From CAZVFX01 sp964626565 (GTDB taxonomy: Bacteria > Myxococcota_A > UBA9042 > CAIXZC01): a stretch of 64,000 bases of DNA. This document shows, in pieces, positions 34,779 through 43,067 of this stretch. Under the pieces are notes generated by a model. That model ran no database searches. It was given only the letters and a program-made list of their open reading frames with translations, and was not told the origin of the DNA. Position 1 is the stretch's first letter; each line of letters starts with the position of its first letter. The DNA lies in contig CAZVFX010000010.1 in assembly GCA_964626565.1 (NCBI GenBank), forward strand, positions 1-64,000, read 5' to 3'. The translations under genes and the position numbers were made by a program.

Positions 34779-37547
34779 ATGAAGAAATGCTTTCTTTGGG
34801 GACGGTGTCGGCTGCTAATGGGCCTGCTGCTGCTGGCCTCATGCGGAGGCGGCGACACCACCGACCTGATTCCCGACTGGGGAGCGGATCCGGGTGTGCC
34901 GCCCGCAGACGCGGCCGGGGACGTTGCGGTGGTTCCGGACACGACCTTCGAGCTATCTGGCGATCTTCCGGGCGATGTTGGTGAGGAAGACTGGAAGACC
35001 TTGCCCGACGCGCCCGGCGAACTGCCGGAAGAAGACGTCTGGGACCTCTGGCTCCCCGACCTGGGCGACGTGGCCCAGCCCGATATCGGCGAGGGTTTCT
35101 GCCTGGAGGACGGGGGGTTTGGCTGCCCTTGCTCCAACAACATCGATTGCAGTAGCGGCTGGTGTGTGCAGACTCCCGAAGGTCAGTTGTGCTCCATGAC
35201 CTGCGTGGAAGAGTGCCCGGAGGGATGGGTCTGCACCCTGATCCAGGATCCACCCGACACCGTCGGCGTGTGCATGCCGACCCACCCGACACTGTGCAAC
35301 CCGTGTGCGACCAACCAGGAGTGCCAGGGGAGCGTGGTGGGATTGAAGGTGTTGTGCGTTGACCGCGGTGCGACCGGCGCATTTTGCGGCGGCGACTGCT
35401 CGGACGACGGAGCCCCCTGTCCCGATGGCTATACCTGCGAGAATGTCCCGTCTGTGAACGGGGCGGAAGGATTGCAGTGCGTGCCTGCGGGGGGAGAATG
35501 TGCCTGCTCGGAACTGGCCGTCGAACTGGGGCTGAAGACCGGTTGCTTCGAAGAGAACGAACATGGCAGTTGTGCGGGAGAGAGGGTGTGCAGCGAGGAC
35601 GGCTTGTCCGCCTGCTCCGCGGTTGCACCGGGCCCGGAAATCTGCAACAGCCTGGACGACAACTGCGATGGCGTGGCAGACAACAACCTGGTGCAGGAAG
35701 AGTGCGAGGTATCTAACGACTGGGGCTCGTGTCCCGGGATCGTCCTGTGTGTGGGCGGTGCACCCATCTGCCAGGGCAAGGAGCCCAGCGGCGAGGCGTG
35801 CGACGGCCTGGACAACAACTGCGACGGAACCACCGACGAAACCTACTCGGACTGCGACCAGGACGGTATTGCCGACTGTATTGAAAGCGACGACGACGCG
35901 GACGGCTGGCCCGACAGCACCGACAACTGCCCGTGCGCACAGAACCCGATCCAGGAAGACCAGGATTCCGACGGCAGCGGCGATGCATGCGACCCGGACG
36001 ACGACAACGACGGCGTGCCCGACGAAGAAGACTGCGCACCTACCGACCCGTCGGTGTTCCCGGGTGTGGCCGAAGCGTGTAACGGCGCGGACGACGACTG
36101 CGACGAACTGGTGGACGAAGGATTCCTCGACACCGACCAGAACGGCGAGGCCGATTGCGTGGACCTCGATGACGACGGCGACGGCATTCCCGATGTCCTG
36201 GACAACTGCCCGTCCCACGTGAACGTGGGCCAGGAAGACCACGACTTCGACACCCAGGGTGATGCCTGTGACCTGGACGACGACGGCGACGGCTATCCCG
36301 ATGACAACGACTGCGATCCGTTGGACAAGATGGTTTACCTGGGTGCGCCGGAGTTGTGCGACTGCAAGGACAACGACTGCGACGGCATCGCCGATGACGG
36401 ATTCATGGACACCGACGGCGACGGCGTGGCCGACTGCTGCGAGGACGACACCGATGGCGACGGTGTCCCCAACGGCATCGACAACTGCCCGTTTACACCC
36501 AACAACGACCAACTCAACACCGACGGCGATATCCAGGGCGATGAGTGCGATGCGGACGACGATGGTGACGGCGTAATTGATGAACTCGATTGCGCTCCGA
36601 AGGTCAAGAAAGCGTATCCCAACGCTCCGGAAATCTGTGACGGAATCGACAACGATTGCGACGGTGTGGTGGATAACGGTTATCCCGACCAGGACGCTGA
36701 CGGCCTTAGCGACTGCGTCGACCCGGACGACGACGGCGACACCATTCCCGACGTGGTGGATATCTGCCCCTTCATGCCCGATCCGTTGCAACTCGATACC
36801 GACGGCGACGGCCTGGGGGACGAGTGCGACGGGGATGACGACGGCGACGGAGACTTCGACATCATGGATTGCGAGCCTCTGGACCCGGGAATTCATCACG
36901 GGGCCGCTGAAATCTGCAACGGCACCGATGACAACTGCGACGGCGAAATCGACGAGGCGGGCGCGGCCGGCTGTGTACCGCTCTATCCGGACGAAGATGC
37001 GGACGGTTTCGGAGCCGACGACGGTGAGCAGTGCATGTGCAACCTTGTTCCCCCTTATGTTTCTTTCAACGGCGGCGATTGCGACGATGACAACGAGGCG
37101 GTGAATCCGTTGGTGGCGGAGTTGTGCAACGGCTTCGATGATAACTGCGACGAGATTATCGACCCGGAGGACACCACCGGTTGCCAGGCGTTCTACCTGG
37201 ACGAAGACGGAGATGGGTTTGGCGTGGAGGACGACGCCAAATGTTTGTGTGCGCCCGAGGAGCCGTACGGCACCCAGGAAGTCGGAGATTGCTTCCCCGA
37301 TGACCCCGAAGCCTATCCCGGTGGTCCGGAGGTGTGCGGAGACATGGTGGACAACAACTGCAACGGCATGAAAGAGGAAGGGTGCGTTCCCGCAGGTACT
37401 GTTCTTGCCCCCATCGCCGGGGGCGGGACTTTCGAAGGGAACGATTTGAATATGAGTTTCGGCGCCGGCCTGGTTCCGGTTTCGGCACCCCTTATTGGGG
37501 ATGAAATGACGATGGAAATGGGCGTGCTGCCGGCTTCGGCGCCGTAA
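34779..37547 (+). CDS. MopE/TSP3 lipoprotein, cassette copy 1
   Basis: 922 aa from the ATG at 34779 (GTGGAGCGCAAT upstream; an ATG 11 codons earlier has no such site). Signal ends LLLLASCGGGD, a lipobox. An acidic linker is followed by a Cys-rich region (SGWCVQTPEGQLCSMTC, EECPEGWVCTLIQDPPD, CNPCATNQECQG) and then at least eight MopE-type motifs (for example CNSLDDNCDGVAD, CDGIDNDCDGVVDNG) interspersed with TSP3 repeats (DxDGDGxxDxxDNCP). A short non-acidic C-terminus follows. Ca or other metal binding on the cell surface is expected from the motifs. It is 18 bases upstream of the fibre-like gene and is the paralogue of the gene at 40033-43023. Confidence 0.86.
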   Translation: MKKCFLWGRCRLLMGLLLLASCGGGDTTDLIPDWGADPGVPPADAAGDVAVVPDTTFELSGDLPGDVGEEDWKTLPDAPGELPEEDVWDLWLPDLGDVAQPDIGEGFCLEDGGFGCPCSNNIDCSSGWCVQTPEGQLCSMTCVEECPEGWVCTLIQDPPDTVGVCMPTHPTLCNPCATNQECQGSVVGLKVLCVDRGATGAFCGGDCSDDGAPCPDGYTCENVPSVNGAEGLQCVPAGGECACSELAVELGLKTGCFEENEHGSCAGERVCSEDGLSACSAVAPGPEICNSLDDNCDGVADNNLVQEECEVSNDWGSCPGIVLCVGGAPICQGKEPSGEACDGLDNNCDGTTDETYSDCDQDGIADCIESDDDADGWPDSTDNCPCAQNPIQEDQDSDGSGDACDPDDDNDGVPDEEDCAPTDPSVFPGVAEACNGADDDCDELVDEGFLDTDQNGEADCVDLDDDGDGIPDVLDNCPSHVNVGQEDHDFDTQGDACDLDDDGDGYPDDNDCDPLDKMVYLGAPELCDCKDNDCDGIADDGFMDTDGDGVADCCEDDTDGDGVPNGIDNCPFTPNNDQLNTDGDIQGDECDADDDGDGVIDELDCAPKVKKAYPNAPEICDGIDNDCDGVVDNGYPDQDADGLSDCVDPDDDGDTIPDVVDICPFMPDPLQLDTDGDGLGDECDGDDDGDGDFDIMDCEPLDPGIHHGAAEICNGTDDNCDGEIDEAGAAGCVPLYPDEDADGFGADDGEQCMCNLVPPYVSFNGGDCDDDNEAVNPLVAELCNGFDDNCDEIIDPEDTTGCQAFYLDEDGDGFGVEDDAKCLCAPEEPYGTQEVGDCFPDDPEAYPGGPEVCGDMVDNNCNGMKEEGCVPAGTVLAPIAGGGTFEGNDLNMSFGAGLVPVSAPLIGDEMTMEMGVLPASAP

Positions 37548-37565
37548 GAAGAGGGGAGGAACCCG

Positions 37566-39929
37566 ATGAATAGAATTTTCGTGAGCTTAGCTGTGTTGCT
37601 GACGCTGACCCTGACGCCGGTATTTGAGGCCGGGGCGCAGTCCAACACCATGACTGTCCAGGGCGTGCTGCGCACCGCGGGCGGGGATGTGGTCAACGGC
37701 TTGTACGACATGACCTTCAGGTTCTACGAATCCGAGGGCTCCAACAACGCCGTGTTCACCGCCGGGGTCAATAATGTCTCGGCAGACAACGGGGTCTATA
37801 CCGCGGTGATCAACTTCGGGAATTCGGAGCCGGTGAAGGACTATTCCACCCTCTGGCTGGGGGTGGAGGTCGACGGGGAGGATGAGTATCCACGGGTGTC
37901 GTTGGGCAGCGTGCCTTACGCGATCTCTGCCGCTTCGGCCAAAGAGCTGGATTGCTCCGGCTGCATTACCGAAGGGATGCTGGGCTATGACCCGGTAACC
38001 GAGGCCGACCTGGCTGCCGGAGACCTGGTTGTAAACGGCACCGTGCAGGCCGCGATGTTCATCGGCGACGGCTCCGGGCTCACAGGAATAAGCTCTCCTT
38101 CCGGTGTCTGCGCTGAGGGGTGGTTGCTGAACGGCATCGACGAGGACGGCACCCTGCTGTGCGCCGAAGCGGCTCAGCAGGTGGCCAGTGTGGACGGGCT
38201 TGCCGGCGGCACCATCAACGGCGACGTTGAGGTGGGCGGCACGCTTACCGTCAATGGTGCTGAAGTGTGCACCGAGGATGCCAACTGCGGTGATACGCTG
38301 GCTCAGCTAGCGTGCGAGGTCGACGACGTGGCGGTGTGGAACGGCGACATGTGGACCTGCGGTTCCTTCGCTGATCTGTTTGATCCCGGCTTGCTCCCCA
38401 GCGACGGGATCAACGAGGTTTCCAACGACCTCTTGTTCAACCAGTTCGAGGACGTCTATACCAGCACTTCGGTGCCGGTGGCGATTCCGGACAACAACCC
38501 CACCGGCGTTGATGACGAAATTGTGGTGCCCGATGCAGGTATTGCCCAGGAGTTGACCGTTTCCATCAACATCACCAATTCCGATTTTTCCACGGTCAAG
38601 GTGATTTTGTACGACCCCAACAACGTGGAATACGTGCTGTACGACAAGGACGGCCCGGGCAACCAGTTGGGCGCGACCTATCCGACTCCTCAGGAGCCGG
38701 TTTCCGGCGACCTGACCACCTGGATTGGACAGAACCCTGCCGGCACCTGGCGATTGGAGGTGAGCGATACCGGATTCAAGGACAACGGAACCGACGGAAA
38801 TATCAACGCCTGGTCGATCCAGGTTCAAACTCTTTCATCGAAGAAGATCCAGGTGAAAGGGGATCTGATTATCGACGGCGGCATTATGTCAGCGGGCGGC
38901 GACGGCCTGGCCATCGATGAAGATGGGGACGCGGCGTTTACCGGAACGGTCAAGGTGGGCACGGATGATGGCCCCTGTGACGACGCCAAGGAAGGCGCTC
39001 TGCGTTACGACGAAACCGGTGGCATCGAGTTGTGCGAGGGCGGCGCGTGGGTGAGCTTCCGGCGCACCCTCTGCCCGGGCTTTCTTGTCGATGGAGTGTG
39101 CGTGGCGTCCATCGATGCCGGTAACCTCAACTTCAGGGACGGTGCGAAGTATTGCGCCAAGGACAAGGCGGACATCTGCACCGACAGCCAGTCGTGGGTC
39201 TTGCGGCGTACCAACATGCTGGACTCCAACGCCAACTGGACCAACTCTTTTGCCGACAACGACAGCGGCCAGTGGAGCGAGTGCAACGGCGGCACCGGGG
39301 ATGATCATGGTTGGGGCAGTGGCTGGCAGGTGCCGTGTTGCCACAATCTGACCCCGCCCCGCCCCACCGACCAGGACATCGACGGGGTGCGGCTGGTGTA
39401 CGTGCATAACACTGCAAATGTCTACTTCCGCCAGGCGGCCCGCTACTGCACTGCCATGCAGGCGGACCTGTGCGACAAGGCCCAGTACCAGGTTCTGCGC
39501 AATAATGGGATTGTTTCGGTAGGTGTGTGGGCGTCGGACCACAGCGACAACGACAGCGGCCACGCCAACTCGGCGGTGGCGACCTCGGACAATACAAATC
39601 TGGGCCAGCACTACGGGTTTGCGTGCTGTGCGAGCCATCGCTTGGACCTCACCTGCCCCGGTGACGAACACCAGGGTGTGTGCGTAACCAAGGTGGTCAA
39701 TTCGGGCCATAACTGGAACACTGCAGCCACCGACTGCGCGGCTCAGAACTCCCGTCTCTGTTCAATCGCACAAAGCGCGATCCTGCGTGAGGCCGGTGTT
39801 ATCACCGCCAGCGCCAACTGGACCGCATCGTTTTCCGACAACGACAGCGGGCACGCGTCCGTGGGCGTCGGCAACGCCGCCGACGATCACTCCGCTTCCT
39901 CCAGCTACGGGTATGCCTGCTGCTGGTAG
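37566..39929 (+). CDS. Fibre-like secreted protein with P domain and three C-terminal lectin/FGE-like modules, copy 1
   Basis: 787 aa with a Sec signal (PVFEAGAQ). Residues ~28-130 are the secreted stalk domain starting MTVQGVLRTAGGDVVNGLYD. GCITEGMLGYDPVTEADLAAG and FIGDGSGLTGIS resemble trimeric tail-fibre/S74-type stalks. A proprotein-convertase P domain lies at ~297-425 (VSINITNSDFSTVKVILYD, TYPTPQEPVSGDLTTW, AGTWRLEVSDTG). The C-terminal ~290 residues hold three ~85-residue repeats of YC..A..C...Q..VLR......DNDSG......YG.ACC, probably a C-type-lectin or formylglycine-enzyme-like fold (inference). There is no protease domain, so P may only bind Ca or stabilise. The stalk is conserved with 43068-45185 while the tip is not. 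Confidence 0.84.
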   Translation: MNRIFVSLAVLLTLTLTPVFEAGAQSNTMTVQGVLRTAGGDVVNGLYDMTFRFYESEGSNNAVFTAGVNNVSADNGVYTAVINFGNSEPVKDYSTLWLGVEVDGEDEYPRVSLGSVPYAISAASAKELDCSGCITEGMLGYDPVTEADLAAGDLVVNGTVQAAMFIGDGSGLTGISSPSGVCAEGWLLNGIDEDGTLLCAEAAQQVASVDGLAGGTINGDVEVGGTLTVNGAEVCTEDANCGDTLAQLACEVDDVAVWNGDMWTCGSFADLFDPGLLPSDGINEVSNDLLFNQFEDVYTSTSVPVAIPDNNPTGVDDEIVVPDAGIAQELTVSINITNSDFSTVKVILYDPNNVEYVLYDKDGPGNQLGATYPTPQEPVSGDLTTWIGQNPAGTWRLEVSDTGFKDNGTDGNINAWSIQVQTLSSKKIQVKGDLIIDGGIMSAGGDGLAIDEDGDAAFTGTVKVGTDDGPCDDAKEGALRYDETGGIELCEGGAWVSFRRTLCPGFLVDGVCVASIDAGNLNFRDGAKYCAKDKADICTDSQSWVLRRTNMLDSNANWTNSFADNDSGQWSECNGGTGDDHGWGSGWQVPCCHNLTPPRPTDQDIDGVRLVYVHNTANVYFRQAARYCTAMQADLCDKAQYQVLRNNGIVSVGVWASDHSDNDSGHANSAVATSDNTNLGQHYGFACCASHRLDLTCPGDEHQGVCVTKVVNSGHNWNTAATDCAAQNSRLCSIAQSAILREAGVITASANWTASFSDNDSGHASVGVGNAADDHSASSSYGYACCW

Positions 39930-40032
39930 GCTCACCGCTCACCGCTCAATGCCTCGCAGTTTCTTCTTGCCTCTCTATTATGACGTCTAGTAAGTTGTTT
40001 CTAGTTGTGATCCACACTGATCGGAGTGGAAG
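39930..40032. other. Junction between the two cassettes
   Basis: 103 bases with a GCTCACC tandem word at 39931-39949, a TTGCCTCTC word, and GATCGGAGTGGAAG just before the next ATG. No strong terminator was seen, so read-through from copy 1 into copy 2 is possible. Confidence 0.5.
39931..39949. repeat. Short GCTCACC tandem repeat
   Basis: GCTCACC twice followed by GCTCA, immediately after the fibre-like gene. Confidence 0.6.
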
Positions 40033-43023
40033 ATGAACAAAAGCTTGTTAGCAGGATGGTGCCTGGTCGTTGCGGTTGCCTGCTCCTTCGCTGCGTGCGG
40101 GGGCGGTGACACCACTGACCTGTTTCCTGAACTGCCGGACGGGGTTGAAGGCGACCTTCGTTTCGTGGACCAGGGAACGGAGTTGGCGACCCCGCCGGAT
40201 GGTGGAGGCAAGGACCAGACCCCTGGTTTTGATGTCGACGTATCGATACCTGACACGGGAATCGACCTCGTCTACCCCGACGTCGAAGATCCGGACGTGC
40301 CGACGTTTGAGTTGCCCCTCGACGTCTCGGTAGAGGTGGAGCCGACGTTGTGTGCGGAAGATGGAGGATTCGGCTGCGACTGTGAATCCAACGACGACTG
40401 CAACAGCGGCTGGTGTGTGGAGACCCCCGGTGGATACATGTGCTCCCAGACCTGCGTCGAGGAGTGTCCTGAGGGCTGGACTTGCACCCTGGTTCAGGAT
40501 CCCCCCGACACCGTGGGCGTGTGCATGTCCGCGCACCCGACCCTTTGCAATCCATGTGCGAAGAACCAGGAGTGTCAGGGCACGGTGGTTGGATTGCAGG
40601 TGCTGTGCGTGGATATGGGCGGGCAGGGCAGCTACTGCGGCGGAGATTGCTCCGACGACGGCAACGCCTGCCCTGCAGGCTATGCGTGCGACGAAGTAAC
40701 TTCGGTGGACGGCACCGAAGGGCTTCAGTGTGTTCCTACCGCAGGCATCTGCCTCTGCTCTCCCCTGGCTATCGAGCTTTCGTTGGCGACGGATTGCCAC
40801 ATTGAAAACGAGTTCGGACTGTGTGAAGGCGAGAAAATATGTGAGGAGGAAGGCCTTTCCGACTGCTCCGCCGGCGAACCTGCACCTGAAACGTGCAACG
40901 GAGAAGACGACGACTGCAACGGAGTTGCCGACGACGACTTGATTCAGGAAGAGTGCCAGGTCATCAACCAGTACGGTGCCTGCCCCGGTACGGTCCTGTG
41001 TGTGGGCGGCCAGCCCCTGTGCCAGGGGAAAGAGGCTGCAGCCGAAACCTGTGACGGCCTTGATAACGACTGCGACGCCTTGACCGATGAAGATTTCGGC
41101 GACTGCGATCAGGACGGTATTTCCGACTGCATCGAAACCGATGACGACGCGGACGGGTGGCCCGACGACCTTGACAACTGCCCGTGTTTCCAGAATCCGG
41201 CCCAGACCAACTTCGACTTCGACGAACAGGGCGATGCTTGCGACCCCGACGATGATAACGACGGCTCGGCCGACGACCAGGATTGCGCCCCCCTCAATAG
41301 CGCGGTCTATCCCGGCGTGCCCGAAGAGTGCAACGGCGCGGACGACGACTGTGACGAACTGGTGGACGAAGGCTACCTCGACACCGACCAGGACGGCCAG
41401 GCAGACTGCGTCGACCTCGACGACGACGGTGACGCCTCCCCCGACACCCTCGATAACTGTCCCAACCTTCCCAACGAAGACCAATTGGACACCGACTTCG
41501 ACGGTCAGGGCGATGTGTGCGACCCGGACGACGATGCCGACGGCTACCCGGACGACAACGACTGCGACCCGCTGGACAAGAACGTCCACGAGGGGGCGGC
41601 CGAACTGTGCGACTGCAAGGACAACAACTGCAATGGCACCGCGGATGAAGGATTTACCGATACGGACGGCGACGGCATTGCCGATTGTTGTGAAGACGAT
41701 ACGGACGGCGACGGCGTTCCCAACGGTCTCGACAACTGCCCCTTCGATGCCAACGCTGACCAGCTTAATACCGACGGAGACCTTTCGGGAGACGCGTGCG
41801 ACCCGGACGATGACAACGATGGCGTGGTGGACGAGTTGGATTGCAACCCCACCGAGGTAAAAGCTTATCCCAACGCACCGGAGATTTGCGACGGGGTGGA
41901 CAACGACTGCGACGGCGTGGTGGACAACGCCTTCCCCGACCACGATGAGGACGGGATGGCTAACTGCGTCGACCCGGACGATGATGGTGATGGTGTCGCG
42001 GACCAGGTGGACCTGTGCCCCTTCTTCCCCGACCCGCTGCAGCTCGACACCGATGGTGACGGATTCGGCAACGCCTGCGACGGCGACGATGACGGCGACG
42101 GCGACTTCGACCTTACCGACTGCGAGCCGCTCAACCCGCAAGTGAACCACGACGCGACGGAATTCTGTAACGGCAAGGATGACGACTGCGACAACAAGGT
42201 TGACGAGGAGGGAGCGGGCGGTTGCATCCCCTTGTTCCCTGACGTGGACGAGGACGGCTTCGGTCAGGACGGGGGCGATAAATGCCTCTGCTTCACCGAG
42301 CCTCCGTACACCTCGTTCCAGGGCGGGGATTGCAACGACAACAGCGATGCGCAGAATCCCCTCATTCCGGAGGTATGCAACGGCGTGGACGATGACTGCG
42401 ACGGCGAGGTTGACTCCGAAGACTCCGCAGGTTGTGTCGACTATTTCTCAGACGTCGATGAGGATGGGTTTGGGGTGCTGGGCGTGGGCAAGAAATGTCT
42501 GTGTGACCCGGAGGCGCCCTTCACTGCGCAAGAGGTGGGCGACTGCGGTCCTGACGACCCGGAGGTCTTCCCCGGAAACATGGAAGTGTGCGACGACCTG
42601 GACAACGACTGCAACGGCGCCGTGGACGATGTGGACAACGGCAACTGCATCAAGTTCTACATGGATGACGACGAGGACGGGTTTGGGGTGGATGACGACT
42701 CTTTCTGCGGGTGCGATCCGAAGCCGGCCATGGGATACACCGCCCTGGAGCCGGGGGATTGTAATGATTCCGACCCGGCCATCAACCCCGGTGCAGAGGA
42801 AGCGTGTGGCGACATGCTGGACAACGACTGCAACGGATTGAAGGAAGAAAACTGCGTGCCCTCCGCCGTGAGCCCGGGATTTGTTTCCGCGGGTGGGGTT
42901 CAGGAAGGTGGGAACTTCAAGGCGAGCTACGGACTAGGTGTTTACGCCGCGTCTCAACAGCTTTCCACCGGAGCGGGAGCCACCGCGCAGGTGGGGCTCA
43001 TGTGTACGTCGGTGAACGAATAG
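40033..43023 (+). CDS. MopE/TSP3 lipoprotein, cassette copy 2
   Basis: 996 aa; ATG at 40033 after GGAGTGGAAG. Signal ends CSFAACGGGD (lipobox FAAC). Domain order equals copy 1: acidic linker, the Cys-rich block with SGWCVETPGGYMCSQTC, EECPEGWTCTLVQDPPD and CNPCAKNQECQG, then about nine MopE-type motifs (for example CNGADDDCDELVDEG, identical in both copies) between TSP3 repeats, and a short beta-like C-terminus. The near-identical blocks show duplication. The mature protein is expected on the outer membrane and to bind divalent metal through Asp-rich loops. It lies 44 bases upstream of the second fibre-like gene. Confidence 0.86.
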   Translation: MNKSLLAGWCLVVAVACSFAACGGGDTTDLFPELPDGVEGDLRFVDQGTELATPPDGGGKDQTPGFDVDVSIPDTGIDLVYPDVEDPDVPTFELPLDVSVEVEPTLCAEDGGFGCDCESNDDCNSGWCVETPGGYMCSQTCVEECPEGWTCTLVQDPPDTVGVCMSAHPTLCNPCAKNQECQGTVVGLQVLCVDMGGQGSYCGGDCSDDGNACPAGYACDEVTSVDGTEGLQCVPTAGICLCSPLAIELSLATDCHIENEFGLCEGEKICEEEGLSDCSAGEPAPETCNGEDDDCNGVADDDLIQEECQVINQYGACPGTVLCVGGQPLCQGKEAAAETCDGLDNDCDALTDEDFGDCDQDGISDCIETDDDADGWPDDLDNCPCFQNPAQTNFDFDEQGDACDPDDDNDGSADDQDCAPLNSAVYPGVPEECNGADDDCDELVDEGYLDTDQDGQADCVDLDDDGDASPDTLDNCPNLPNEDQLDTDFDGQGDVCDPDDDADGYPDDNDCDPLDKNVHEGAAELCDCKDNNCNGTADEGFTDTDGDGIADCCEDDTDGDGVPNGLDNCPFDANADQLNTDGDLSGDACDPDDDNDGVVDELDCNPTEVKAYPNAPEICDGVDNDCDGVVDNAFPDHDEDGMANCVDPDDDGDGVADQVDLCPFFPDPLQLDTDGDGFGNACDGDDDGDGDFDLTDCEPLNPQVNHDATEFCNGKDDDCDNKVDEEGAGGCIPLFPDVDEDGFGQDGGDKCLCFTEPPYTSFQGGDCNDNSDAQNPLIPEVCNGVDDDCDGEVDSEDSAGCVDYFSDVDEDGFGVLGVGKKCLCDPEAPFTAQEVGDCGPDDPEVFPGNMEVCDDLDNDCNGAVDDVDNGNCIKFYMDDDEDGFGVDDDSFCGCDPKPAMGYTALEPGDCNDSDPAINPGAEEACGDMLDNDCNGLKEENCVPSAVSPGFVSAGGVQEGGNFKASYGLGVYAASQQLSTGAGATAQVGLMCTSVNE

Positions 43024-43067
43024 AGTGGATAAACGAACTGGTGAAGAGAGATAGATTGGGGGTCGAA

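Noticed and set aside
34953..36899. Minus-strand frame opposite the first MopE/TSP3 lipoprotein
   Set aside because: Val/Ala-rich shadow of Asp-repeat coding; no start site or recognisable domain.
40048..42150. Minus-strand frame of about 700 codons opposite the second MopE/TSP3 lipoprotein
   Set aside because: Same reason as for the first copy; its sequence is just the complement of GAC-rich repeats.
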